From Ancistrus triradiatus (taxonomy: Eukaryota; Chordata; Actinopteri; Siluriformes; Loricariidae), in contig JAJAGP010000081.1 in the NCBI GenBank assembly GCA_025084515.1, forward strand, positions 372,001-436,000: a DNA stretch of 64,000 nt. The letters are read 5' to 3'. Position 1 is the stretch's first letter, and each line of letters opens with the position of its first letter. The notes under the pieces are model-generated. The model saw nothing but the letters and a program-made list of their open reading frames with translations, did not search any database and had not been told where the DNA came from. Below are positions 20,224 through 33,500 of the stretch, one piece after another. The position numbers were made by a program, and so were the translations under genes.

Positions 20224-23200
20224 ATGGAGATAAAGTTCGAGGTCCTGTTGTCCTCCAGCATCAAGAGAAAGAAACCATGGCCGAGCTTCTGCTGGCTCGG
20301 AAAGGTGAGACTGACGGCTTTATTTAGCTTTTTCCCGCTTTTAAAACCACTTATTGTTGTTGTGTGATTGGTTTCTCTCCAAGCCTTTATGCGTTATGAG
20401 CAGTCTTTGAAGGCTGTGGCCTCCAGAGCTCATGGTTGTACATAAAACAGGGTCACTGGCCAATATGTGTAGTCTTGAACAATATGTCACTGGGTCAACA
20501 ACATCACTGGATGGGGTTGAGGTCAGGATACTGTACCGGTTCTTCCACTCTTTCCACTCAGTCTTTTCTGAGTTTCTCAGTGGAGGCTTTCCACTAGATT
20601 TTGTCTCACTTTCATTCAGAACGACTACGACGTACAATCCAAGCAACTGTGGATCCAGGGCTGAAATTGAACCCTGGACAGTACCTTAACCGATAACCCT
20701 TTACCTCCACAGCCAGGGATTGTTCATCTTTCAACAATCTTTAGTACTGACACAGGTGGGATTTGAACCCTGAACATTGTGGTCCACTGTGCAGTACCTT
20801 AGCTGCTTCCAGTTCACCTTATAGGTGTTGGTGGGTTTGAGATCAGAAATCCAGTCCATTGAAACAAATGTCAGTGGTGTTATTAGATATATCCCATATC
20901 TTTCCAGGAGAAGGAAAGCGTTTTCCTTTTGGATGACAATCGGATTAGCGAAATCAATTTAGCGTCGGGTCAGACCAAGAAGAAGATCCCAAAACTGCAC
21001 CCGATGCTTCCGAGGGTTTTGACAATGTCAGGCTCTCAGAACGGTAAGTCTTGGTGGTCCCAGATTGCATGTCCTTGCATATTCTCACCATTCGTGATGC
21101 ATTAAGGCCACGCTTTTCCTTTCTCTTTTCTCTCAAAGGTATGTGGCTAGCTGGCATTTTAGTCTCTGGAGAGGTCTTTATGTGGCACAGAGACAGAGAT
21201 TCCTTAAAGATGGTCACGCCTGTGGCTGCAGTGTATGAGCTGGTCTCTGCTGGTAGATGCGCTTTTAGAATTCTCATTTCTGAATCTTTGTCTGTACGCA
21301 CAGGTCTGTCACTGACTCTGCGTGTACTTGTACTTTAAGTAGCACCCCGTTGCATATCGGTGCTGGTCTCCGGAGACGGACAGAAGGTTCTTGTGGCAAC
21401 TCGGACAGGCCAGGTTTTACTCTGGGAATGCGTGGCGATGCAGGATCTGAAAAGCATCCGGGACGTCACGGTCAAGGGCCGCTGGAGTCAGATAGCGTCC
21501 TCGGAAGATGCGCGTCTGCCATCGGCCGAAGATAAGGAAGCGACGCTTCACAGCGTGTTTGTAAAGAGCCAGGTGAGAGCAGCTCGTGTCCTGTTTGCCA
21601 TATCGTCTTGTTGAATGCTTTCTGCAGCGCCTTCTTTGCTTGAATCCAGGCTCTGGGTGAGGTGTGCCTGACTGCTTTTGTGTTCGCCAGCGGTGAGCAG
21701 CTGGTGGTGACCTTTTTGAAGATTCGCCGGGGCAGCAGGTTGGATTGTAACAGAGATGTGAAAGCATTCTTTAATCGGATGTGTGCTGAAATCCCTTCTT
21801 TATTACAGTTCAGAAGGATGCAGTGTGCAGTGGGCCGCCAGGTCTTATCCACTCAGCCAACTTGTGCCCCCGTGTCGAGCTGTGAAGTCAAGAGGAGCGC
21901 TCATAGCAGCGTTCTCACCTGATGGACAACTGTTAGCGGTTGTGCTTAACCAGAAAGACCCAAGGGTGGAGTAGATGAGTTACAGGCTATAAAGGGATGC
22001 TATAGAAATGGAGTCTCCACTGTTCTCATCGCTGCGTATGCTCTCGTTCCATATAGGCTACTCAGGTGTTATTCATAAGCGTACAGAACTTTGTGACCAT
22101 ATCCAGTGTGCTGGGAGGATGCGGCAGTAAAAATTTCGCAATCCCATCCAGGTATATAAGGTCAGTCCAAAGTGCTTGCATGTATTAACAGTTTGCCTGT
22201 GCTATTATACAAAATATTACATTTTTAAGCACTGAGAGAATAATTCATACACCCAGTTTGCTGTTTCCTGCAGGTCATACTGGGTGGGCAGTGTGGGCTG
22301 GACTCCAGAAGGCCTCTACCTGGCCTGTGTGCTGAAGCGAGGCTCCTTGCTCATGCTCGCCCGTCTGGGCGATCTGGTCTCCGTGTCCACCGGCGGGTGT
22401 GATATCGAGTTTGGTCCTGCACACTTTCTCCCTCTTCACCCGTTGGTCACTTACAGGTGCGCCGAGCTGACTATTGCCATACTGCTAGAATCTGACCTGC
22501 AGCCATTGGTTCAGTGAAACTTTCCGTCCTCCCCTGTGCATTCTGGTTCTGATCGCCTCTTCCATACCTCACTCTCTTCTTTTCCTGTGTCCAGTCATCC
22601 ACTCTCTCTCTTTCCACTTCTGACATCATTTCGTGCTCACGTAAGTACTTACACAGCGACGGTTCAATGATCTGAACTGAGGCACGTGTCGATAATCAAG
22701 ATGTTTCAACATTTATTTTTAGTCGCATCAGCAGTCACGTCAGCACAAAATCAGAAACCCTGCGAAGATTCCTTAGAATAACCAAAGGTGCACAGTATTG
22801 CTTGAAAGTTTGTGAACCCTTTAGAGTTTTCTATATTTCGGCATCAATATGACCTAAACCCATCAGATAAAGAGAACCCAGTTAAACAAATGAGACAAAA
22901 ATATTATACTTGGTCATTTATTTATTGAGGAAAATGATCCAATATTATGTATTAGTGAGTGGCAAAAGTATGTGAACCTCTAGGATTAGCAGTTACTTTG
23001 AAGGTGAAATTGGAGCCAGGGGTTTAAATCAATGGGATGACAATCAGGTGTGAGGGGGCACCCTGTTTTATTTAAAGAACAGGATCTATCAAAGTCTGCT
23101 CTTCATGACACGTTTGTGGAAGTGTATCATGGTACGATCAAAGGAGATTTCTGAGGAGCTCAGAAAAAGAGTTGTTGATGCTCATCAGGCTGGAAAAGGT

Positions 23201-24516
23201 TACAAAACCATCTCTAAAGAGTTTGGACTCCACCAATCAAGACCATGGTTACCCTCCCCACGAGTGGTCGCCCAACAAAGATCACTCCAAGAGCAAGGCG
23301 TGTAGTAGTTGGTGAGGTCACAAAGGACCCCAGGGTAACTTCTAAGCAACTGAAGGCCTCTCTCACATTGGCTAATATTAATGTTCATGAGTCCTCCATC
23401 AGAAGAACACTGAACAACAATGGTGTGCATGGCAGGGCTGCAAGGAGAAAGCCACTGCTCTCGAAAAAGAACATTGCTGCTCGTTTGCAGTTTGCTGAAG
23501 ATCACGTGGATGAGCCAGATACTGAAAGCAGAGGTTCACATACTTTTGCCACTCACTAATACGTAATACTGCATCATTTTCCTCAATAAATAAATGGCCA
23601 AGAATGATTGTTTTGTCTCATTTGTTTAACTGGGTTCTCTTTATCTACTTTTAGGACTTGTGTGAAAATCTGATGGTTTTAGGTCATATTGATGCTGAAA
23701 TATAGAAAATTCTAAAGGGTTCACAAACTTTCAAGCACCACTCTAACCAACAACTAGATGACAAATGTAACCTTGGTGAAAACGGTAGAATTGCACCAAG
23801 AAGTGCAAGAAAAATTACAGTTGATATTGTATTCAGTTATGGAATCTATTCAGTAAGCACCCATATTATTAACATTTTCATTCTTTTCCATCTTTAATCT
23901 GCTTTTTTCTTGTTTTTTTTTTTTTGTGTGTGTTAAGGCTAAATTATCGGCATATGCCTTTCCTAAACCCTCCCTTTTCTGCACGTTCATTGTAACACAG
24001 TTGGCCCTCTGTATCTGAGAATCTGTTTTTCTTGTCATTATTCTCTAAACAGTGTAGCCTAACAACATAGCATTGACATTGTTAGGTATTATACATAATC
24101 AAAAGGGTATGGAAGGATGTACGTGGGTTATATGCAAACTCTGCCATTTTATAAAGCACTTTTAGCCTTTTTGGAGGATCTGGAACCTCCCACATAGGGA
24201 GGGCCAATTATACTATGGGAACTCGTGAAAACTTTCCTGCTCATATGGCCTTGTTGCCTTTTCCAGACCTCCGGCGTCTTCGCGGCCGCCGGACGACGTC
24301 CTGTCCAGCTCTGGCGCGTCTCTGCGGGACCAGATGAGACAGCGCTATTCTGTGACCTGGCATCCGCGGCTTCCGTGTCTCATCGTGTCGGACGGATACA
24401 TGGCGACAGTGCTGAAGATGGCCAGGCGACCGTCGTCTTCCTCGCTGATGAGCTGCCTCCTGCTGGACACTGCTCAGAAGCTGGAAAGAGTGCGCCAGCT
24501 GCTCGGCTCGGAGCGG
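20224..24516 (+). CDS. cplane1: CPLANE1 exons 1-9: N-terminal beta-propeller-like region
   Basis: Exons 20224-20304, 20908-21043, 21139-21252, 21343-21572, 21650-21738, 21809-21965, 22057-22151, 22274-22456, 24267-24516. The region has WD-like strands, for example MWLAGILVSGEVFMW, RTGQVLLWECVAM, ALIAAFSPDGQLLAVVLNQ and SYWVGSVGWTPEGLYLACVL. Human CPLANE1 has the same order. Intron 8 (22457-24266) has taken up a Tc1-like transposon. Intron 1 holds two reversed SINE heads. Confidence 0.93.
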
Positions 24517-27500
24517 GTGAATCGAAGACCAATAAAAACAAATCTATAACATAAAAGGCAGACTTGTTTATTTAATGGTGTGCGTATTCTCAGCCCCAGG
24601 TGAAGTCCAGATTGGAATCCATGTCCACTCTGAGGTTCACAGCCAGTCTGTCTGCACTGAAAGAGAGAGAAACTCCAGACTCGACTCTGCCTCTGGTTTT
24701 CCGAGATGGTGGCGAGACGGGAGGATCGAGGCTGACCATGGAGAAGGCTCAAGTCAGATGATTGCTCACTTGCTTTGTAAACTTTAGCGCCTAGAGACCT
24801 AGAGTGCTTTCTAAAGATCAGACACGGAAACTTGGGAAAAGTTGAAAAACAAAAAAAGCGATTATTCTTAGTAATTACTGTGATCTGAACACAAAATGTT
24901 TTCCTAATAAGTCACGGAAAGGACGGTGCAAATGGAAGGAACGCAGTAGAAACTTTCTAAGTTCTTGAGGAAGGGATAGAATGTATGAGTAACATTTAAA
25001 AAAAATTAAATTTGATCTATTTTAGTATTTGGGGCTATATTTTAGAGCTGTATTTTCACAATATTGAGTTTGGGTATTTCTTGAGTTCATTTCCGTCCTG
25101 AATGGGACGAAAAGCCAACCTCAAATCCTGCCCTCTTGGGTTTCTGCCTGGCGTGTGAGTTGTGAGGGCGCTGGTGTACTTGTTACTCCTTGAATTACTT
25201 GTTTAATGGTATTACTCTTTACTTACTAACTCTAAATACAAAAAATTGCCTGTTTCTTTCTGTGTTTGGGGATCTCCAGGTAGAAGATGACGACCGAGAC
25301 TCAGATGGGGGTCAGTGTGCAGGCTCGCTCATGGAGGATGGAGGCAGGCTAGAATTCGCCTCCATGTTTGACACCCTTCACGCTCCTTGGCGTACCCTGG
25401 TTGAATTGGGAGAGCCCGGGCGAGATTCCTCAGCTCTTTTACAGGAACTGGGTGGCGTCCGGCGGAGCTTACTGACTGCCTGGGCTCTCGGCGTTTCCCT
25501 GGGCGGTGCCATGGATCAGAGGGAGCGTTTGCTGACGTACGCCGTCTCCTGCTCCGTCCGCCTGGCCCGCCTCCTCTGCCTGGCTGATTCCGTGGTCAGT
25601 CGTGAGAAGGGGAGCCAGGTCTCGGACTGCTTCGAGCTTCTCAGGTCTCTGCTTTCGTTCCTGCCTTGGGATTCCTCTCGTGAGGGCGGCACCGGCTGCT
25701 TCGGGGTGGTCGTGGACCTCGCTCGGCGTTTCGTGCAGCTCTTTGTCCCTTCGTCCTCGGGCGCCGTCCGTTCCTCTCGGAACTTCGCGGCGGCCCTGGT
25801 TGTCCTCCGCGAGGTGTCCGGGAGTTTGAAGCGGGCCTACACGCTGCATCAGGGACAGAACGATGGTCCTGCCTGTCCCTCGGACGTGTTCTTCGTCCCG
25901 TTGCTGCAGGACGACGAGCGAGCTGAAGCTGAGAGCTCTAACAGGTGAGCGCAGATGGGTCATCACGTCGAACGAGCTGTTGAAGCGGCGCTGATTAATA
26001 GCTGTTCTGGTTTCAGATTGGTGGCTGTATGGCGTGACCTGTACACACAGGCCTTGCGGTACCAGGAGGTGTTACGCGGCTCTCAGCAAGGCGGCGAGCT
26101 GGAGAACATGAAGGACGTCGTTTCTCAAATTCAGGCTGTTCTGCAGAGAGCTGGAGACCAGCTGGGGGAAAGTCCCGCCCTGCACAGCATCACAGGTCAG
26201 GTTCGGTCAGTCAGTGAGCGGTGAAGTGTTCTTAAATGGCCATACTTTGGTTTAGGCGTCTTTATGTTCTTGAACTCAAGAATGACTCCACACATGACAG
26301 CCAAATTTGTTCTATGACTAATCCCAAAACTCAACATTTGGGTCAAAATGCGCCCTTTAGATAGATTACCGTGTCTGTTTTCAGTTTCGGTTTTGTCAGT
26401 GCACGTCAACCACTGCTTGATTTGGTCCGGGATCTTTGTTCCATGTGTGGAATCTAAAATTAGCTTAGAAGTCAAAGTTTTAGCCACCTTGATGAAATCT
26501 GGGCGTCTTTTATTTCCACAACCCAGTTCAAGTCTTTATGCCGGAGTTAAAACACACAAAGCTCTGCGTCTCTGTGCACAGGAGAGCAGCACTTCATTTT
26601 AGGCGAATACAGTGAGTGCATCCAGGCGTGGCGAGTCCAGTTGTGGGGGGAGAGAGAGCGGGGTGAGCAGTGCGAATAGTTTCTACGATCTTATTTTTAA
26701 TGTCCGAGTAGCTGTCGTGACGCCTGTCTTTTCGCTCCGAGCAGCTGGACCTCGGGCGTGCTTTCTGGAGACGCGCTACTGCCTGGCTCTTCTGTTTGGC
26801 CTGCTGTTCCAGTACCGACTAAAGGAGGCCCAGGCTATGTGCGACCGCATGGCCCGGCAGCTACAGTCGAAAGGCAGCCAGGATGTAGAAGATGACCTAG
26901 AACCCAGAGGTGAGGGCCAGAGAAATGGCAGAACGACAAAGGTATCGTCCAGCTTTGCATTATATTGGCAGTCATAATGTTACTCAGGTTAACACGTAAT
27001 AATCTAACGTTTAGTACCTAGATATATTCTGTCTCGCAACTTGAAGGGAGGAGAACCGCAATTGAGACCAATTCTTATTTATTGGATGGATGTCGTGTGG
27101 ATGCCAGGCTCATTGTTTTTGGGTTGGGTTTTTTTTTTTTGTCAGGCATCAATTCAAACTTGACTGGAAACCTCAATTTAGATACTGTGTAAGTTTAATG
27201 TGTGATAACTTGGACCTGTGACTTAAAAAATGAATCCTGTACTTCTCGCCCGTAGCGTCCTCCTCTGTGGATGAGGCTCGGTTCGATTTCTGGCTCCCTC
27301 ACCGAGTGAACGGCGAGGCTGCCCATGCTGTTGTTCAATCTCTGGGGAGGTTCATGGCTTCCTACTTCGCCAACCGGCCGCTCGCCATTTTCCCACCGCA
27401 CAATGTGGACCTGCTGCCGCCTCTGCACATGGAGCAGCGTGAGTAACAGCGATTCGGTGGACTCTAACCCTACACCAGACCACAAAGCATCTTGACATTT

Positions 27501-30500
27501 CAATCTGCGTTCATCTTAATGTATCAGTTGCAGGACGCCGCACGGTGGCGCTCTCCCAGACGCAGGTGGCAGGTGCCGTCCGAATGCAGCACCTGTCGGG
27601 GGCATGGACGGTGGATTATGCTCTGGAACTGCTCCTGCTCGGGGGGTTGATGCCCGAGGCTGTGTGGTTGGCTCAGAGTTTGGGTGACTGGAAGATGGCC
27701 GCGTCGCTTGGCCTGGCGTATGCCACCTACTGCAGGCTGCACTACGACTTCGGCAGGTCCGGCACGCTCTCATCGACTCCAGCACACCTGGATTTGCAAA
27801 TAATATGTTTGAAATCGATAAAGCATGTCTTTGTAAGTAATGCCGACAGAGATTCTTTGAATTGAGGAACGTGTGCCCAAAGTGTCCATCCAAAAAACCA
27901 AGTATCTGCAGCTGTGGTGGCACCCAGTATGGACAGAACAAAGAACAGCATTTACAGCAGAAGCCTGAGTTATTGTCATGGTCCTGTCATACACTGATAA
28001 AATGCATTGATTTTGCTGTAGGCTGAAATTTAGGGAGCTGCACCTTCCTGCAGAGTTGCAGCCTGGCTCCATCTTTCAGGCTCAGTTGGACTCATTACTG
28101 GGCTGCACGGGTACCGATGGACAGGACCACTCCGAATGCCTACCAGGTTTGTGCTTTTGCTTGTTGTGCAAGCAAACAGTATTGTTATATGATGTAATGA
28201 GATACAGTACTGTGCAAAAGTCTTAGGCCACCATGAGATTTGCTGTCTCATCAAAGCTCTAATGACCCTATATAACGTAGTATGGACGATAAATAATCCT
28301 CCTTTCCACGGATCTTCATTCCAGTCTTTGCGAGCCTTTTCACCCCGTTCTCTTTACGAAAAAGTGATTTCTTGTCTGCTGCAATTCCAAAAAAACTTCA
28401 CTGTACAAGGGACAACTCCCAGATGCTGCTATTGCTCAAGTGTAAGGGGAGGTCATGCTAAATACTTGCCGCTGTAACCTGTAGATGTTTTTCAGATGTT
28501 TTTCTTGCAATACTGCATACACATTTTCTAGTTTTATTCTAATAAGGAGGAGAGGAAAAAATATATATGGTCATTATACCATTACTAAAACAATGGTACA
28601 TCTAATCTAATGGTGGCCTAAGACTTTCGCACAGCACTGTGTATTGCACTCATGGCGGAAATATTTCACTAGAGAGATTTCCCATGACCCGTACTGATTA
28701 AACGTGATGGTGTTATTCGTCCTGTTCTTGCAATTTAGCCAAAATTCCCACTTCTGTTGTCTTGGAGACATTATTATTAATAACAGATGATTATCTTGAT
28801 ACCACATAGTAATTCATTCGTGCATTGGTCTGATTCTGTCATCTCAGATCTTGTTGAAGTAGAGGACATGGAGCTGCTCCAGGTCTCTGTGCAGGAGATC
28901 CTCCGGGCTTCGGTCATGGCGGAAGTGGACGTCGTTTCACCGTCCCTCACCCGGCTGCTGGAGTCAGCCAAGGAGCGTGCCTCCTCACTCCCTGCTCTGG
29001 TGCCTCCCGCCTTCTACCTCCCTGCACCTCCTTTGTACTGCCCACAGCCCGCCCCTAACACACAGGTACTCTGAGAATAGGTTGGGTCCGAACCGGATCC
29101 TGCTGTGTTCCGTTTGGCTCACCCTCATGTGTTTGTTTCAGGACTCGGGTGGAGATCTGGCGATGACTCTGGAGAGGGAGTCGCGTTGCCATGTGGCGGC
29201 TGCATTGCAGCGATCGCTGCTGCTGTTCAGAGCTGCACACTGCTCTCGCCCCGCCGCCCAGTGGTACGTCACCGGCTTGCGTCGTTGCCGTCGACTCTTG
29301 AGCAAGGTAAAGGTTTATTCCGTCGTCCTTTTGATCCGATGCTTGAACTTTTCTCTTTCTTTTGGTGGCCGGTGCATTTCTGCTATCTCTCGTAGTTTAA
29401 GTCCAAATCCATTTGACTGATAGTAACATTAAAGTGCATTAAAATGATTCCTTTACAGGTGATAATAAGAAGTACAGCCCTGCTTTCATATCACCTTGTT
29501 TTGTGAACAGGTCCGGAAAAATGTAGGCCCTGAAAATGAAGGGTTGAAGAGGTTTGCTAATCGCCGTGGGTTTTTCCGCCCGAGGCCTAGTGGGAACCCG
29601 AGCGTGAGCGCTGTAGCTAAGCAGACAATGGGTGTGTGCATCTTTTATGCTGTACAGATCGGGACTTACTGGGAGTGGCGTATACATGTCGTGTTTTTTC
29701 AGTGTGCTTTAGGGAATTGTGTGGGTTATGCTGGATGCTGCATGTTCGCGACGAGCTCACGGTCTCCTGCAGAAGGTACCAGGCTGCCAGGAACAACGTG
29801 AAGGACTCGGAGGTACAGCACATCTTCATGCAAGTCCATGTGCTGTTTTGGCCTGCTTCTATACGTGTTGTGTCTCCAGGCAACCGATCTAGTCGACTTG
29901 TGCGTGGAGGTTCTGCGCTGGGCCTGCCGCCTGCTGCCTTTCTCTCGCTTCCTTAATGCAGAGGAGACGCTGCAAGACTTGGTGCTCAGCCTTGTGGCTG
30001 AATTGCCTCCCGTACCGATGGTGAAGAAAGAACCTACTGTACTACACATCCATCAGCGATAATTCAGTTTTCTGTCCAAATCCAACTTTCCATCTGTATT
30101 TTTCTGATTTTTATCTCCAGGCGGCAGAGACGCTAGTCGCGGTGTTTTCGTTTGAAGAGGACTCGGTGCGGGTGCCGCTGAGGGACAAGTACGGCCTGCT
30201 GCTCCGGAGATTGAATCCCTGCACAGTCCAGGCGTCTGTCTCAACAAAAGGTTAAGGCAGCTGCTTAACACTTGGATGCGTCTCCAACTGGTGCATGATA
30301 TTTAATTTTCCACTGGTCCAGGCATGCAGCCAAACAGCCCAGGAGAGGAAGAATCTGGACAGACGATGATGTTGCTGATTCAGGAGCGGCGGAGGCGGCG
30401 GGCTCGAGAGGAGCGGCGTCTGGCGAGGAGGCTGGCCCCTGTGGAGCGGTACATCTGGGAACGTGACGGAGAGGATGACCGGGGCGGAGCTGATGCCACG

Positions 30501-33500
30501 TTAAACCGGTTCTCTCTGGGCACGAGCTCGAGTCCCAGCACCCTGACGAACTCTGACTGCACGCCGCTGGACAGCGAGGACGGCACTGCTGATACTATTC
30601 ATAGCCCCGAACCTCAGGTCTCGAGTGCAAAGTTGAAAGCTGAAGAAAAAGACCGATCAGAGCAAAGAGAGCAGGAAACCCCCTCCACGCCGGTTGTTGG
30701 TACCTGGACGTTTGAGCTGGACGACGAGGAGTACCTGCGCTTCTTGGAGCTCTTCCTCAGCTACATCCTGGAGAAGGACAGCGTGGACGTGGACAACTCC
30801 GAGCTGCCTTTGCTGAGCAGCTTCTCGTCACGCCTGCACGACCGAGAGCTTCACTCGGACACTTTCGACGTGATGACGACGCTCAAGCGGCACCAGGCCG
30901 GCCGGAAAAGAGGCGAGCGGCTCCCGGCATTCCGTGCCGGCAGCTGCTTCCGTGTGCTTCCGGAGCCGCCTGAACCACTGCCCACGATCGGTCCTGCTCC
31001 GTCCGTCCTCAGCGACGCGTGCACGGTTCAAACCGATGTGGGGGCTCGGCCTTTCCGTGGGAGACAGCCAGGTTTGTTTGGCTTCCGGCGTCGTCAAGAG
31101 AGCCGTTACAGAGGGAATGCGATCGCCTCAGAGGCCAGTCCCGTTCCGAAGCCATTACAAGAGCGATTTAAGATCGTTTCGTGCCCAGATTTAGAGCTGC
31201 AGCTGGAGCCGGACAGCAAACTGGAGGCGCAGTTTCCACAGCTGGCCAGGCTCTTGGAGTGGATGCTGCGCTGGGCGGACAGGAGCGTCCTGCTCACACT
31301 TTCCACCAGGAAGAACATGGAGAGCGCTGCCAAACCAGCAGTTATCAGGGTTAGATCTTCGGCCCCTGCTGTGCTCTGCGCTCTGAGGCTGATGGAGCTC
31401 AGGTATAGCGCCGCACTGTTCGGAGCTGAGGGAGACCATGCTCCAATTAGGGTGAGATAATCATGTTAGGGGGGGAAGGCACCAACAGGACTCTGATTTG
31501 TTCTTTATGATCTGTATTAGGACTGTTTAGCTCCACTCAGCGATGTTTTTCTTTTTGGCATTAGCTCTCAGAAAGGGAACTCCGTCTAGCTCCAGTTGGA
31601 CAGACTGAGACGGACTGGAAGAGGGAGCGAGACAGTAGCATGGACACGGGTTACCCTGGTTCAGCAGGGACTCCAATGACCCTGCCTGATCTGGACCATT
31701 ATCATAGACCCAGCTCTGAGTGAGTGCTTTCTGTATACCTAAAAAAACAGAATTCGGTAGTTTTAGGCGTTGTCATTTTTGTAATATAGGAGAACTCCAA
31801 AGTGTCTGCATTGTCCACTGTTTTTTTTTAATTTATTTTTTATTTTATTTTTTATTTACAGAGTATGTGAGGATCCTAACGAGGAGCAGAGGGTCTCTCA
31901 CTTGTGTGAGCAGGAGGACAGGACTTCTGACGTGGACATTAAAGTAGAGGAGAGGAGAAGGACAGATGAACCGTCCCTGCTGGCTGAATCAGATGGTCAG
32001 AACTTAAAGCGTTTTGTTTCACCTCAACTAAAGCACACTGAATCCAGATTTAAGAAAGGATGCATATATTTGTAGTAGTATGTAATGGCAGCCCTATTTA
32101 TGAGCAAGTAATGTACACTTGTTGTAAAATGTAATCTAATACTTACCTATTTGACCTGTTTTCAATATAATTTAAGGCTGCGATCCGTAATGACTGTAAC
32201 CCTTGCAGATTTTACACGAGGAGTTCATGAAAGATGATCCTTAAATGTCACGCCTGCTCTGACTTGACTGCTGGCCCTTGATTAACTGTTCTCTACTTCT
32301 GACAAATAGTAACGAAATGCAGTGACCACAGTTTTGAGGAGCCGGTGACAGGTGACACTAGTGAGGTGCTGTCCCTGGGAGGGTCGTCATTCATACCGAG
32401 TACATCTGTACAAATCCAGACCAGAACTTGTAGACCCAGAGGCCAGGTAAAACGTAGCTGCATACTTAAATGAATATACTTATTTACCGATACAGTGGTA
32501 TGAGCATTTTCTTCTAAAGGCTTTGACGCTGGAGGATTTGAAAAGCTCAAAGACTTCTTCTGATGACTCCTCTGAGTCTTGGTGAGTTTCTGAGATGGTC
32601 CAAGAGAAATGAACTGATGTACTAAGACTAAGAGCAACTTGTACAACAGAGTATAAACACAGCTCGGCTAGTGGGATTTTGTGTGTTTATGCTTTGTTGG
32701 GTTCGTCTGAAGACGATTTCTTTATTGCAGCTCAGAGGAAATCGGCACACTGCACAAAACACCTTTAAAGGAAGCAGCCAGGCAAGTAGAGTTCATGACC
32801 ATGCTTGAGCAAATCCCTCATTTGCCACAAATTGATTTTAATCTAAGTGTTTCTATTTGTGGCTACATAATATTGACATGGTGTTTCAGGTCCGGTAGCT
32901 AAATGCATCCATTATTTGTTAGCGAATGTAACCTAGATGCTAAATCTGTGCAAGCTGAAACAACTGGTTGTTGTTTTTCTTTAACTGTGTATATTGTTTT
33001 CCTTTAACTGTACCCATCCAGCTCTGTGCCTGAGGCTCCAGAGCCAGCATCTCTTCAGCAGCCGGAGCGTCCCTCCATGTCCGAGCCTCCAGGTGGATTC
33101 GAGACCACAAGCCAAACTCAAAGCTGTACGGTTCCACAGAATGGAGAATACAATCCGGATCCGGTTAGACGCCTGCTCCAGGATGAGCTCTTCCGATTAG
33201 TGCAGGTGTGCTTCAATTCCAGTGCCAATTTGTGTATAAATTACTCTAAGTGATTGCATTGAAGCATCCTGATTTCAGGAGGCAAAAAAAAAATTCTGGA
33301 TTCTCTGGCATAAATTAGTTTTTCCTTCCATCACTGTTTTCCATGACTATTGCCTAACATGTTGTAATATTCCATTTCAATTCAAGTTGCAGCAAATCAA
33401 CTTCATGAGTCTTATGCAAGTGGTGGGCGCCTCCTTCGCTAACCCCCTGCTGTCACAGCTCAGTGTTCCGCCGTCCCAAACTGTACAACCACAGACTCAG

